From Bradyrhizobium sp. Ce-3 (lineage in GTDB: Bacteria; Pseudomonadota; Alphaproteobacteria; Rhizobiales; Xanthobacteraceae), in NCBI RefSeq assembly GCF_022835695.1, contig NZ_BQUV01000003.1:1-64000 (forward strand): a DNA stretch of 64,000 nucleotides. Direction: 5' to 3'. A program made the position numbers and the translations under genes. The notes under the pieces were generated by a model, which saw only the letters and a program-made list of their open reading frames with translations, had not been told where the DNA came from and ran no database searches. Below, piece after piece: positions 42,639-50,673 of this stretch; the first letter of the stretch is position 1; each line of letters opens with the position of its first letter.

Positions 42639-42878
42639 TCAATCGATGCCGTCATTGTCCTCGTCCCTTGTCTTGATGAATGCCGGCTGCGCTGCCCTGC
42701 CGAGCAAGACCCTGGCGCCGGCCCGTTCGACACATCGCGCCATGGACAGCCCCGTCCGCAGCCGGGCGCCTGAAATCATCCGCCGCTGATGGAGCGCGGC
42801 CGCGCTGCGCAGGATGGCGCCGGCCAGCCTGAACAACACGATCGCGCTCCATCGCCGGCCGCGGCCGAGTGCGGTCAC
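42639..42878 (-). CDS. Candidate small basic protein coupled to the Nramp-like gene
   Basis: A 79-residue frame starts at a GTG overlapping the transporter's TGA (GTGA, 4 bases), a typical coupled start. It encodes an arginine-rich N-terminal half with a hydrophobic patch (SAIVLFRLAGAILRSAAALH) and an acidic C-terminal tail (TRDEDNDGID). No family is recognised. Coupling and frame length suggest a real gene, but the composition is not decisive. The 42332-42638 stretch downstream shows no gene. Confidence 0.42.
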   Translation of the reverse strand: MTALGRGRRWSAIVLFRLAGAILRSAAALHQRRMISGARLRTGLSMARCVERAGARVLLGRAAQPAFIKTRDEDNDGID

Positions 42879-44518
42879 GCCCCGACCGTCGCGAGCTGCA
42901 CGATCCGCAGCAGCACGAGCCCGGCGGCAACGACCAGATAGCCGCGCAGCACGATCATCCAGATCCGGCTCAGCGGGCTGAGCCGCGCCGGCGGCAGCCG
43001 GTCGAGCGGCGGCATGCGCCAGCTGTCGCGGTCGAACAGCGGTGGCTTGCGCTTGAAGCGGAACGACGCATTGCGGCGCGACGACATCTCGTACAGTTTG
43101 ACCAGCGCGGTCACCGCGAGCGCCAGCATGCTGCCGCCGACCAGGATGCCGATGATCCATTGCTCGCTGAGGTCGGGGAACAGGACGGCGGCGGTCAGGA
43201 TCACCGACAGCATCACCAGCGCCGCCACCGCCGCGCCCGTGAACAGGTTCAGCCTGGTCGAATTGACCCAGGGACCAAGGATGTGGCGGTCGTTGCACAG
43301 CAGGAGCAGGAACACGGTCGCACTCGGCAGCAGCACGCCGGCCAGCGTCTGCACCGCGTTGGTGAGCAGTCCGAGCGGCGTGCCCGGCGTCAGCACCAGC
43401 ACCGCGGCGAGCACGATCAGTCCGCAATAGACGCTGTAGAAGCCCTTCGCGTCCCACGGCTTGCGGTGCAGGGAGTGCTTGACCGCGAACACGTCGCCGA
43501 TCGCGTAAGCCGTTGCGAGCGAAACTGCCGCCGCGCCAATGATGCAGGCATCGAGCAGCGCCAGGGCGAACAAGATCGCGGGCAGCCGCCCGGCATATTT
43601 CTCCAGGCCCACCGCGGTGCCGAGCGCGTCGGTGTAATTGCCGAATTCGGGCTTCCCTGCGAACACCGCGGCACAGAACGAGATCATTGCAACCGCACCG
43701 ACCACCACCAGCACGATGCCGATGCACAGGTCGATCCGCTCATAGCGGATGAAGCGCGGCGTGATCCGCTTGTCGACGATGTAGCTCTGCTGGAAGAACA
43801 ATTGCCACGGCGCCACGGTGGTGCCGACGATGGCGACGATCAGGAGCATTACCTCGCTCAGCTTGGCGTCTTGCGGCATCTTCGGCACGAAGAAATCCGC
43901 CGCGATCTGCCCGACCGGCGGGTGCACCATCAGGATCACCGGCACCAGCAGCAGGCTGCCTGCGACCAGCACGATGCCGAAGCGCTCGAAGCGGCGGAAG
44001 TCGCCGGTCGAGACCGCGAGCATCACGATCGCAGCCGATGCCAGCACGCCCCAGAACTGCGAGACGCCAAGGAATTGCAGCGCCAGCGTGATGCCGATGA
44101 ATTCGGTGACGATGGTCAGCGCGTTCAGCACCAGCAGATCGATCACGCTGAAGGCGCCCCAGAACTTGCCGAAGCGCTCGAAGATCAGCCGCGCATGGCC
44201 GACGCCGGTGACGGCGCCGAGCCGCACCACCATCTCCTGGTTGACGTAGAGCACCGGGATCAAGAGCAGCAGCGTCCACAGCAGCGTGGTGCCGTAGTTC
44301 TGTCCGGCCTGGGTGTAGGTGCCGAACGCACCGGCGTCGTTGTCGCCGACCATCACGATCAGCCCGGGGCCGACAATCGCCAGCAACGTCTTCAGCCGGG
44401 CCAGCAGGGTCGCGCGCGGCGCAATGTCGTCGCGGGCGATGCTGCCGAGCGCGCCATGGATGTCGCCGGCATGCGCGCTGTCGAGAATGGCGGTCTGGGT
44501 GGTGTTGCTTTCGGTCAT
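42875..44518 (-). CDS. Divergent Nramp-family transporter
   Basis: A 547-residue membrane protein with about 11 helices and the Nramp fold. The first helix has VGPGLIVMVGDNDAGAFGTY where classical manganese/iron Nramps have DPGN. The sixth helix has VGTTVAPWQLFFQQS where they have the MPH motif. Both metal-binding segments are therefore changed, so Mn/Fe transport should not be assumed. Related divergent groups include the Nramp-related magnesium transporters. A long cytoplasmic N-terminus of about 40 residues and a basic C-terminal segment before the last helix are also present. The 45303 CsoR/RcnR-family regulator is divergent, about 780 bases away, with a small gene between. Confidence 0.85.
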   Translation of the reverse strand: MTESNTTQTAILDSAHAGDIHGALGSIARDDIAPRATLLARLKTLLAIVGPGLIVMVGDNDAGAFGTYTQAGQNYGTTLLWTLLLLIPVLYVNQEMVVRLGAVTGVGHARLIFERFGKFWGAFSVIDLLVLNALTIVTEFIGITLALQFLGVSQFWGVLASAAIVMLAVSTGDFRRFERFGIVLVAGSLLLVPVILMVHPPVGQIAADFFVPKMPQDAKLSEVMLLIVAIVGTTVAPWQLFFQQSYIVDKRITPRFIRYERIDLCIGIVLVVVGAVAMISFCAAVFAGKPEFGNYTDALGTAVGLEKYAGRLPAILFALALLDACIIGAAAVSLATAYAIGDVFAVKHSLHRKPWDAKGFYSVYCGLIVLAAVLVLTPGTPLGLLTNAVQTLAGVLLPSATVFLLLLCNDRHILGPWVNSTRLNLFTGAAVAALVMLSVILTAAVLFPDLSEQWIIGILVGGSMLALAVTALVKLYEMSSRRNASFRFKRKPPLFDRDSWRMPPLDRLPPARLSPLSRIWMIVLRGYLVVAAGLVLLRIVQLATVGA

Positions 44519-44631
44519 TTCGCGTCTCCTCGCCGCCTTTCGGGCACGGCGGGAGGGACGCAGGCGTCGTCAGGCGCGCACGTCTCCGCTACCGTGAGCA
44601 GCGGCATTTCCAGATGTGATGCAGTTCAAGA

Positions 44632-44667
44632 GTCCCGTTGCCGCGCCGCGATGGCGCGCAACGGGAC
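44632..44667. promoter_or_regulatory. Inverted repeat upstream of the Nramp-like gene
   Basis: GTCCCGTTGC (44632-44641) and GCAACGGGAC (44658-44667) are exact complements 16 bases apart, about 115 bases upstream of the transporter. It also follows the stop of the small gene at 44670 and could be its terminator-like hairpin. The left arm with flanks recurs at 45086-45103. Confidence 0.4.
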
Positions 44668-44669
44668 GA

Positions 44670-44966
44670 CTAGGTCCTTCGTCCATATCGGCCTCCCAGG
44701 CGTACGGCCGCGGCGTGACGCGCGCTCGCGCGCAGGCCGAAACGCCGGCCCGCGTGCGGCTGCTGATCAGAGTCGCCGCCGGTCTCCTCGACGGTCCACC
44801 GGCATTCCAGGCGGCCGTCGATCAGGATCCAATGACAGGCCGGGGTTGGACGCCGGCGATCCGCCGGGCGGCGAAAGCCCGGCAGGTTGTCATTGGAATG
44901 AATGGCCGCTCGCGGCGAGATACGCCGCGGCTCGAACGGCCGGAATTTTGCGAGCTTTTCGAACAT
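44670..44966 (-). CDS. Small hypothetical protein
   Basis: A 98-residue frame with a strong ribosome-binding site (GGAGGTGAG, five bases before the ATG at 44966). The centre (ACHWILIDGRLECRWTVEE) carries two Cys and three Trp/His residues and looks like a folded core. Both ends are Arg-rich and probably unstructured. The CHW-x6-GRLECRW pattern reminds me of small hypothetical proteins in Bradyrhizobium-like genomes, from memory. It lies between the Nramp-like transporter and the CsoR/RcnR-family regulator on the transporter's strand, 150 bases upstream of it. Confidence 0.55.
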   Translation of the reverse strand: MFEKLAKFRPFEPRRISPRAAIHSNDNLPGFRRPADRRRPTPACHWILIDGRLECRWTVEETGGDSDQQPHAGRRFGLRASARHAAAVRLGGRYGRRT

Positions 44967-45250
44967 CGCTCACCTCCACTTCCGCTGTCGCGCGGCAGGC
45001 CGGTGAGGAGCAGGCGGTTACGTCAGGCGCGACCACCCATCCACGCAGGCGAGAACTGCGCGATCAGTCTTGCTGTGTTGCGGCGTCAAGTGTCCCGTTG
45101 CCGGTCTACTGTCGCCTGAGTTGCTACTGCCCATGTGCCTTCTGTGTTGGCTCGTGGTCGAGTGTGTGTCCGGGGCAAACCCCGCTGCGGAACGAGTGCT
45201 CCGACAATCGGGCACTACGCCCGCCGCAATGGCCTGTCAAGCCGATTTTC

Positions 45251-45293
45251 CTATCCTCCGGGGAGGATCATGGCTATCCTCCCCGGAGGATAG
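45251..45293. promoter_or_regulatory. Double palindrome, candidate CsoR/RcnR-family operator
   Basis: CTATCCTCCGGGGAGGAT (45251-45268) is repeated as its exact reverse complement at 45276-45293, seven bases apart. Each half is itself a palindrome with arms ATCCTCC/GGAGGAT around a two-base core. It ends just before the ribosome-binding site of the metal-sensor-type repressor gene at 45303, so binding there would autoregulate that gene. G/C-core sites with A/T ends are usual for this repressor family. Confidence 0.65.
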
Positions 45294-45302
45294 GAGAACC
45301 GA

Positions 45303-45572
45303 ATGTCCGACGACCATCCGCACGCCGCGATCGCCCGGCGTCTGAAGCGCGCCAACGGCCATCTCGAGACCATCGTCGAGATGATCGAGCAGGGCCGGCC
45401 CTGCGCGCAGATCGCCCAGCAATTGCAGGCGGTGGAGAGCGCGATCGAAAGCGCCAAGAAGGCGCTGATCCACGATCACATCGGCCACAGCCTGGAAGAG
45501 ACGCTGAAGGCCTCCGGCCCGAAGGGCCGCGGCGTGCTGCGCGACTTCCGGCTGATCGCCAAATATCTGTGA
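45303..45572 (+). CDS. Metal- or formaldehyde-sensing repressor (CsoR/RcnR/FrmR family)
   Basis: An 89-residue all-helical repressor of the DUF156 family. Cys34 in GRPCAQIAQQLQAV and His59 in HDHIGHSLEE are at the spacing of the CsoR/RcnR/FrmR sensing site (Cys, then His 25 residues on). The third ligand place holds serine, with a histidine one residue before it, so neither the copper (Cys) nor the nickel/cobalt (His) fingerprint is exact. His5 and His7 could supply N-terminal ligands as in RcnR and FrmR. AGGAG precedes the ATG. The double palindrome immediately upstream is its likely operator. The effector remains open. Confidence 0.85.
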   Translation: MSDDHPHAAIARRLKRANGHLETIVEMIEQGRPCAQIAQQLQAVESAIESAKKALIHDHIGHSLEETLKASGPKGRGVLRDFRLIAKYL

Positions 45573-45690
45573 TCGCCGCGCTCAAGAATTGACCCGCCCG
45601 GGGGGATCACCGGACGGGTCGTGTACGACACGGGGTGGATGAGGACCCGCGCCGAACGCAGGATCCGCAGCCTTTAAGGAAACCCGTCGA

Positions 45691-45954
45691 TCAGTAGCAG
45701 GAGCGTACGCGCCCGATGTAGTTGCCGTAGGCGTCGAACTGGCGAACCCAGGCGCAGCGGCGATAGCCGTTGTAGTAGTAGCCGTCATTGGCCGCGATCG
45801 CGCTGCCGACGATGGCGGCGCCGACGAGACCCGCACCAACGCCCCAGCCCCAGCCATACGGCCTGGCTTCGGCCTGCGACGTGGTGGACGCGATGGTGCC
45901 GGTCACGGCGAGCGCGGTGAGGGCGAGGGCGGCAAACTTGGTCTTGATCGACAT
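45691..45954 (-). CDS. Small exported glycine/tyrosine-rich protein
   Basis: An 87-residue protein with a signal peptide (FAALALTALAVTGTIA, cut near AEA). The mature part has a WGWGVGAGLVGAAIVGSAIA stretch that could insert in a membrane, then YYYNGYRRCAWVR and the closing GRVRSCY. The two cysteines near the end probably form a disulfide. GGAG is six bases before the ATG. Similar small proteins with the same C-terminus are very common in Bradyrhizobium-like genomes; their function is unknown. It converges with the regulator gene at 45303. Confidence 0.75.
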   Translation of the reverse strand: MSIKTKFAALALTALAVTGTIASTTSQAEARPYGWGWGVGAGLVGAAIVGSAIAANDGYYYNGYRRCAWVRQFDAYGNYIGRVRSCY

Positions 45955-46101
45955 GGAATACTCCATCCTGTGTGAGCGCGGCGCCGGTGTGGTCCGCATG
46001 CCCGTTGGACGGAGGCTTCCCGGTTCCGGTTCGAACGCGGTGCCGGAAATATGGTTTCGTGAATTGTTTCGTCGGCCTCTCGCGGGACGATGCAATTCCG
46101 G

Positions 46102-46908
46102 TCAGCTGCCGCGAAACGCGCCCGGATCGAACCTGTCGACGTCGGCGAGCAGCTCGCAGAACGCGCGCGCACCGTGCTCGATCAGCTTCTCGCCCTTCTC
46201 GGCCGAGGCCTTGGTCGCATCGCCGATCGCACCGCTCGGATGGAGGTCCTGCGCCTGCCAGGCGAACGGCGCCGGCCGTTGCGTCGACAGATGGCGGTGA
46301 TCCTTCTCGATCTGCACGCTTGCCGGCTTGAAGTCCGCGATCGCGTCCTTGCGCACGTGTTGCGGATATTTCGCCAGCATGATCGAGGTCTCGACCGCGC
46401 CGCCATGGATGCCGTGGCGCAGTTCGTCAGCGTCGAACAGCCCGTCCGGCGCTCCGAAGCGCGACCAGCTCGTGGTCACCGCCAGCATCTTGTGCTGCGC
46501 GCGCAGGTCCTGCGCGACGAGCTGCATGGCGGTGGAATTGCCGCCATGGCTCGTCACCATCACGAGCTTCCTGATGCCGGCGCGCGCCACGCTCTCGCCG
46601 AGCGCCATCCAGCTGTTCAGCGCCACCTTGGTCGGCAGCGTCAGCGTGCCCGGAAAGTCGATATGCTCGGTGGAGATGCCGACCGGCTGTAATGGCAGGA
46701 ACGTGGCCGGGATGGCCGCCGGCAGCAGCTCGCGCACCCGCGCCAGATAGGCCTCGCCGATCATGACGTCGGTTCCCAGCGGAAGATGCGGCCCGTGCTG
46801 CTCGGTCGCGGCGAGCGGCAGCACCGCGATCCAGCGCGCCGCCGCCCCCTTGGCGAGGTCGGGCCAGTGGATGGCGGTCCAGTCACGGGGCGGGAGCTGA
46901 GAAGTCAT
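46102..46908 (-). CDS. Creatininase family amidohydrolase
   Basis: A 268-residue enzyme of the creatininase / mycofactocin-MftE / FAPy-deformylase fold. Metal-binding residues are visible in ATEQHGPHLPLGTD (Glu and His), the central SHGGNSTAM, and GIHGGAVETSIM with the second metal's Glu. These enzymes open cyclic or linear amides with two metal ions. It is divergent from an NMT1-type ABC importer and 2-hydroxyacid dehydrogenase operon, with 145 bases between starts. That suggests the importer supplies a related amide or heterocycle. Creatinine itself is only one option. Confidence 0.85.
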   Translation of the reverse strand: MTSQLPPRDWTAIHWPDLAKGAAARWIAVLPLAATEQHGPHLPLGTDVMIGEAYLARVRELLPAAIPATFLPLQPVGISTEHIDFPGTLTLPTKVALNSWMALGESVARAGIRKLVMVTSHGGNSTAMQLVAQDLRAQHKMLAVTTSWSRFGAPDGLFDADELRHGIHGGAVETSIMLAKYPQHVRKDAIADFKPASVQIEKDHRHLSTQRPAPFAWQAQDLHPSGAIGDATKASAEKGEKLIEHGARAFCELLADVDRFDPGAFRGS

Positions 46909-47053
46909 CGGGCCGGTTGTCTCAATACAAGCGTTTCATTGGATGGATTTGCGGGCTAGTTTGTCTAACATCATTCGGGGCGTTCGCGTCTCCGGGCGCG
47001 GTCCACGTGTCCCGCCTTCCATCATGGGCCAAAATATCAGACGGAGTCCAACC

Positions 47054-48085
47054 ATGATCCGGGCCTTTTTGCCGCGAGCGTTAACCACGAGCCTGCTGGC
47101 CGCTGCCTTCGGCCTCGCCGTGGCCCTTGTCCCGGCACGGGCGCAGACTCTGGACAGGGTTTCGTTCGGCACCAACTGGGTCGCCGAGGGCGAGCATGGC
47201 GGGTTCTTCCAGGCGCTGGCCGACGGCACCTACAAGAAATACGGCCTCGACGTCACCATCGTGCCCGGCGGTCCCAACGAGAACAACCGCATGCTGCTGA
47301 TCGCGGGCAAGCTCGACTTCTTCATGAGCGCGAACTCGCTGCAGACCTTCGATGCCGTCACCAACAACGTGCCGCTGGTCGCAGTCGCCGCGATGTTCCA
47401 GAAGGACCCGCAGGTCTTCCTCACCCACCCCGAGGCCAAGGTTGCCAAGATCGAGGATCTGAAGCCGCTGACCCTGCTGATCTCGAAAGAGGGCATCACC
47501 AGCTACTTCCAGTGGCTGAAGTCGGAATACGGCTTCGACGAGAACAAGGTGAAGCCCTACACCTTCAACCCGCAGCCCTTCATCGTGAACAAGCAGACCG
47601 CGATGCAGGGCTATGTCACCTCGGAGCCCTTTGCGGTGGAGAAGGCGGCCGGCTTCAAGCCGAACGTCCTGTTGATTGCCGATTACGGTTTCAACTCCTA
47701 CTCGACGCTGATCGAGACCCGCCGCGACCTGGTCGACAAGAAGCCCGACCTGGTGCAGCGCTTCGTCGATGCCTCGATCGTCGGCTGGTACACCTATGTC
47801 TACGGCGACAACTCGGCCGGCAATGCGATGATCAAGAAGCTGAACCCCGACATGAACGACGAGCTGCTGGCCTATTGTGTCGCCAAGATGCGCGAGCACG
47901 GCATCGTCGATTCCGGCGATTCCATCAAGAACGGCATCGGCGCCATGACCGACGAGCGGATGGCAAGCTTCTTCGACAAGATGGTGCGCGCCGGCGTGGT
48001 CAAGAGCACCATCGACTATCGCCAGGGCTACACGCTGCGCTTCGTCAACAAGGCAGTCGGCGCCGAGCTGCGGCCGAAGAACTGA
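47054..48085 (+). CDS. ABC transporter substrate-binding protein (NMT1/THI5-like)
   Basis: A 343-residue periplasmic protein. The signal peptide (LTTSLLAAAFGLAVALVPARA) is cut before QTLDR. The mature part has GTNWVAEGEHGGFFQALADG and LDVTIVPGGPNENNRMLLIA, typical for NMT1/THI5-like binding proteins related to thiamine-precursor and pyrimidine importers. The ATG at 47054 follows GGAG; an earlier ATG (46943) would put the signal peptide inside the protein. ATPase and permease genes follow after 16 bases. The ligand is unknown; the creatininase gene opposite hints at a nitrogen-containing ring compound. Confidence 0.87.
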   Translation: MIRAFLPRALTTSLLAAAFGLAVALVPARAQTLDRVSFGTNWVAEGEHGGFFQALADGTYKKYGLDVTIVPGGPNENNRMLLIAGKLDFFMSANSLQTFDAVTNNVPLVAVAAMFQKDPQVFLTHPEAKVAKIEDLKPLTLLISKEGITSYFQWLKSEYGFDENKVKPYTFNPQPFIVNKQTAMQGYVTSEPFAVEKAAGFKPNVLLIADYGFNSYSTLIETRRDLVDKKPDLVQRFVDASIVGWYTYVYGDNSAGNAMIKKLNPDMNDELLAYCVAKMREHGIVDSGDSIKNGIGAMTDERMASFFDKMVRAGVVKSTIDYRQGYTLRFVNKAVGAELRPKN

Positions 48086-48101
48086 CCGGTGCGGATGCGC
48101 G

Positions 48102-48905
48102 ATGGCGGAGCCTGCCTTGTCTGGATCTGATGCCGGATCGGCCGTGCGCCTGCGCGGCGTCAGCAAGACCTATGACAGCGGCGTGACGGCGCTCGGGCCG
48201 CTCGATCTCGATGTCAGGCGCGGCGAGTTCGTCTCGCTGCTCGGCCCCTCCGGCTGCGGCAAATCCACTGCGCTGCGGCTGATTGCCGGCCTCGCCACGC
48301 CGAGCGCCGGCACCGTCGAGCTTACCCATCACGGCGCCGCGGGCCGCGGCAGCCATCCGATCGGCTTCGTGTTTCAGGAGCCGACCCTGATGCCGTGGGC
48401 CACGGTGCGCGAGAATGTCCGTCTGCCGCTGAAGCTCGCCCGGCTGCCTGCGACCGACGCCGATGCGCGCATCGAGGCCGCACTGGACCAGGTCGGGCTT
48501 GCGGAGTTCGCGACCGCCTATCCGCGCGAATTGTCCGGCGGCATGAAGATGCGGGTGTCGCTGGCACGCGCGCTGGTCACCGATCCAGATATCCTGTTGA
48601 TGGACGAGCCGTTCGCGGCGCTCGACGAGATCACGCGCTTTCGCCTCAACAACGACCTGCTGTCGCTGTGGCGCAACTTGCACAAGACCGTCATCTTCGT
48701 GACGCACTCGGTGTTCGAGTCGGTCTATCTCTCCGAGCGCGTGATCGTGATGACGGCGCGCCCGGGTCGGATCGGCGCCGAGTTTCGCATCACCTCGCCG
48801 GAGCCGCGCGGCGAGGAGTTCCGCACCTCGGCCGAATATGCCGCGTTCTGCCGCGAGGTCTCGGGCGCGCTGGCGCCGTCCTATGCTGGGCAGGCCGGCG
48901 CATGA
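48102..48905 (+). CDS. ABC transporter ATP-binding protein
   Basis: A 267-residue ATPase. Walker A is GPSGCGKSTALR, the Q-loop FVFQEPTLMPW, the signature LSGGMKMR, Walker B ILLMDEPFAALDE and the switch VTHS. The signature and the later VFESVYLSERVIVMTARPGR are those of the SsuB/ThiZ-type group. It overlaps the permease start by four bases (ATGA). It follows the binding-protein gene by 16 bases, so the three subunits are coupled. It drives import at the cytoplasmic face of the membrane. Confidence 0.92.
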   Translation: MAEPALSGSDAGSAVRLRGVSKTYDSGVTALGPLDLDVRRGEFVSLLGPSGCGKSTALRLIAGLATPSAGTVELTHHGAAGRGSHPIGFVFQEPTLMPWATVRENVRLPLKLARLPATDADARIEAALDQVGLAEFATAYPRELSGGMKMRVSLARALVTDPDILLMDEPFAALDEITRFRLNNDLLSLWRNLHKTVIFVTHSVFESVYLSERVIVMTARPGRIGAEFRITSPEPRGEEFRTSAEYAAFCREVSGALAPSYAGQAGA

Positions 48906-49690
48906 AGTCTCCGCGGGATCTCGTGCGCTTTCTGTTGCCGGTTGCGGTGCTTGCCGCGGGCCTCGTGCTCTGGGAAGCGATCGTCCGCGCCTATGGCATC
49001 CAGCCCTATGTGCTGCCGAGCCCGCTTCTGGTGCTGAAGACACTGGTTGCCGACTGGCCGGTGCTGTTGCAATCGCTCGGGGTCACGCTGTTGACGACGC
49101 TCGAAGGCTTCGTTGCCGCCGCGGTCGGCGGCGTCGTGCTGGCGCTGTTGTTCAACCAGTCGAAATGGCTGGAATATTCGCTGTTTCCCTATGCCGTGGT
49201 GCTGCAGGTGACGCCCGTGATCGCGATCGCGCCGCTGCTCTTGATCTATCTGCAGCAGCAAACCGCCGTGATCGTCTGCGCCTGGATCGTGGCGTTCTTT
49301 CCGGTGCTGTCGAACACCACGCTTGGTCTCAGCTCGGTCGATCGCAACCTCGCCGGATTGTTTCAACTTTATGGCGCCTCGAAGCTGCAGACATTGCTGT
49401 TCCTGAAGCTGCCCGCCGCGCTGCCCTACATCCTCGGCGGCCTGCGCATTGCTGGCGGGCTGTCGCTGATCGGCGCCGTGGTCGCGGAGATCGCGGCCGG
49501 CAGCGCCGGCGCCGGCTCGGGCCTTGCCTTCCGGATCGCTGAATCAGGCTACCGGCTGAATATTCCCCGCATGTTCGCAGCACTTCTGCTGCTATCGCTC
49601 GCCGGGATTGTCATCTATGGGGTGCTGGCGCTAGTTTCGCACCTCTTGTTGCGCCGTTGGCATGAAAGCGCGTTAGGAAAGGACAATTGA
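48902..49690 (+). CDS. ABC transporter permease
   Basis: A 262-residue inner-membrane permease with six predicted helices (first LLPVAVLAAGLVLWEAIV). The coupling region is LFQLYGASKLQTLLFLKLPAALPYILGG, split here as GASKLQTLLFLKLPAALP. It belongs to the SsuC/ThiX-type BPD_transp_1 group. The ATG overlaps the ATPase stop, and its own stop overlaps the dehydrogenase start by one base, giving an unbroken translational chain. It pairs with the ATPase upstream and the binding protein at 47054. Confidence 0.9.
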   Translation: MKSPRDLVRFLLPVAVLAAGLVLWEAIVRAYGIQPYVLPSPLLVLKTLVADWPVLLQSLGVTLLTTLEGFVAAAVGGVVLALLFNQSKWLEYSLFPYAVVLQVTPVIAIAPLLLIYLQQQTAVIVCAWIVAFFPVLSNTTLGLSSVDRNLAGLFQLYGASKLQTLLFLKLPAALPYILGGLRIAGGLSLIGAVVAEIAAGSAGAGSGLAFRIAESGYRLNIPRMFAALLLLSLAGIVIYGVLALVSHLLLRRWHESALGKDN

Positions 49691-50673
49691 TGGCCCCGAT
49701 TTCTTCCGAAAAGATCGATCTCCTGATCTATGGACCGATCCGGCCAATCCTCGAAAACGGCTTTTCCGACCAGTATGTGCTGCACCGGGCCGAGAGCCGC
49801 GGCGACCTCGAGCGCCTGACGCCCGATACCATGGCCAAGATCCGCGGCATCGCCGTCACCTATCACACGATGGCGACCGACAAGACGGCGATGGCGATGT
49901 TTCCCAAGCTCGAGATCGTCGGCAGCTTCGGCGTCGGCTACGACCATGTCGATTCCGCCTACGCGCGCGATCACAATATCGTGGTCACCCACACGCCCGA
50001 CGTGCTGACCGAGGAAGTCGCCGACGTCGCGATGGGCCTGTTGATCTCGACGCTGCGCGAATTCGTCAAGGCCGACCGCTATGTGCGCTCCGGCCTGTGG
50101 CAGACCCAGAATTATCCGCTCAGCGTCGGCTCGCTGCGCGACCGCAAGATCGGCATCGTCGGCATGGGCCGGATCGGCCAGGCGATCGGGCGGCGGCTCG
50201 AGGCCTCGCGGGTGCCGGTGTCCTATCACTCGCGCAATCCGTCCAAGGACGTCGCCTACAAGCACTATCCTGATCTGATCGAGATGGCGAAGGCGGTTGA
50301 CACGCTGATTGTCATCGTGCCGGGCGGCGCCTCGACCGCGAAGATGATCAACGCCGACGTCTTGAAGGCGCTCGGCCCGCGCGGCGTGCTGATCAATGTC
50401 GCGCGCGGCTCCGTGGTCGACGAGCCGGCGCTGGTCGCGGCGCTGAAATCCGGCACCATCCTGGCCGCCGGCCTCGACGTGTTCGCGGCCGAGCCGAATG
50501 TGCCGGACGAATTGAAGGCGATGCAGAACGTCGTGCTGCTGCCGCATATCGGTTCGGCTTCGGTGGTGACGCGCAACGCGATGGACCAGCTCGTGGTCGA
50601 CAACATCAAGAACTGGTTCGCCGGCAAGCCGCCGCTGACGCCGGTTGCCGAAACGCCCGTCAAGGATCGCTGA
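49690..50673 (+). CDS. D-isomer 2-hydroxyacid dehydrogenase
   Basis: A 327-residue NAD(P)-dependent enzyme of the glyoxylate/hydroxypyruvate reductase group. The nucleotide motif is GIVGMGRIGQAIGRRLEA near residue 157, the catalytic arginine lies in NVARGSVVDEPAL near residue 237, and the catalytic histidine in LLPHIGSAS near residue 285. It reduces 2-oxoacids to D-2-hydroxyacids or the reverse. It overlaps the permease stop and the following inhibitor-like gene start by one base each, so it is part of the importer operon. The exact acid is unknown; it may process a fragment of the imported compound. Confidence 0.88.
   Translation: MAPISSEKIDLLIYGPIRPILENGFSDQYVLHRAESRGDLERLTPDTMAKIRGIAVTYHTMATDKTAMAMFPKLEIVGSFGVGYDHVDSAYARDHNIVVTHTPDVLTEEVADVAMGLLISTLREFVKADRYVRSGLWQTQNYPLSVGSLRDRKIGIVGMGRIGQAIGRRLEASRVPVSYHSRNPSKDVAYKHYPDLIEMAKAVDTLIVIVPGGASTAKMINADVLKALGPRGVLINVARGSVVDEPALVAALKSGTILAAGLDVFAAEPNVPDELKAMQNVVLLPHIGSASVVTRNAMDQLVVDNIKNWFAGKPPLTPVAETPVKDR

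Noticed and set aside
42869-45592. Very long open frame of 907 codons on the plus strand opposite the Nramp-like gene
   Set aside because: It is rich in Arg, Gln, His and Asp, as expected for the mirror of a membrane protein gene in high-GC DNA. The opposite strand encodes a complete Nramp-family protein, and this frame continues through operator and regulator sequence.
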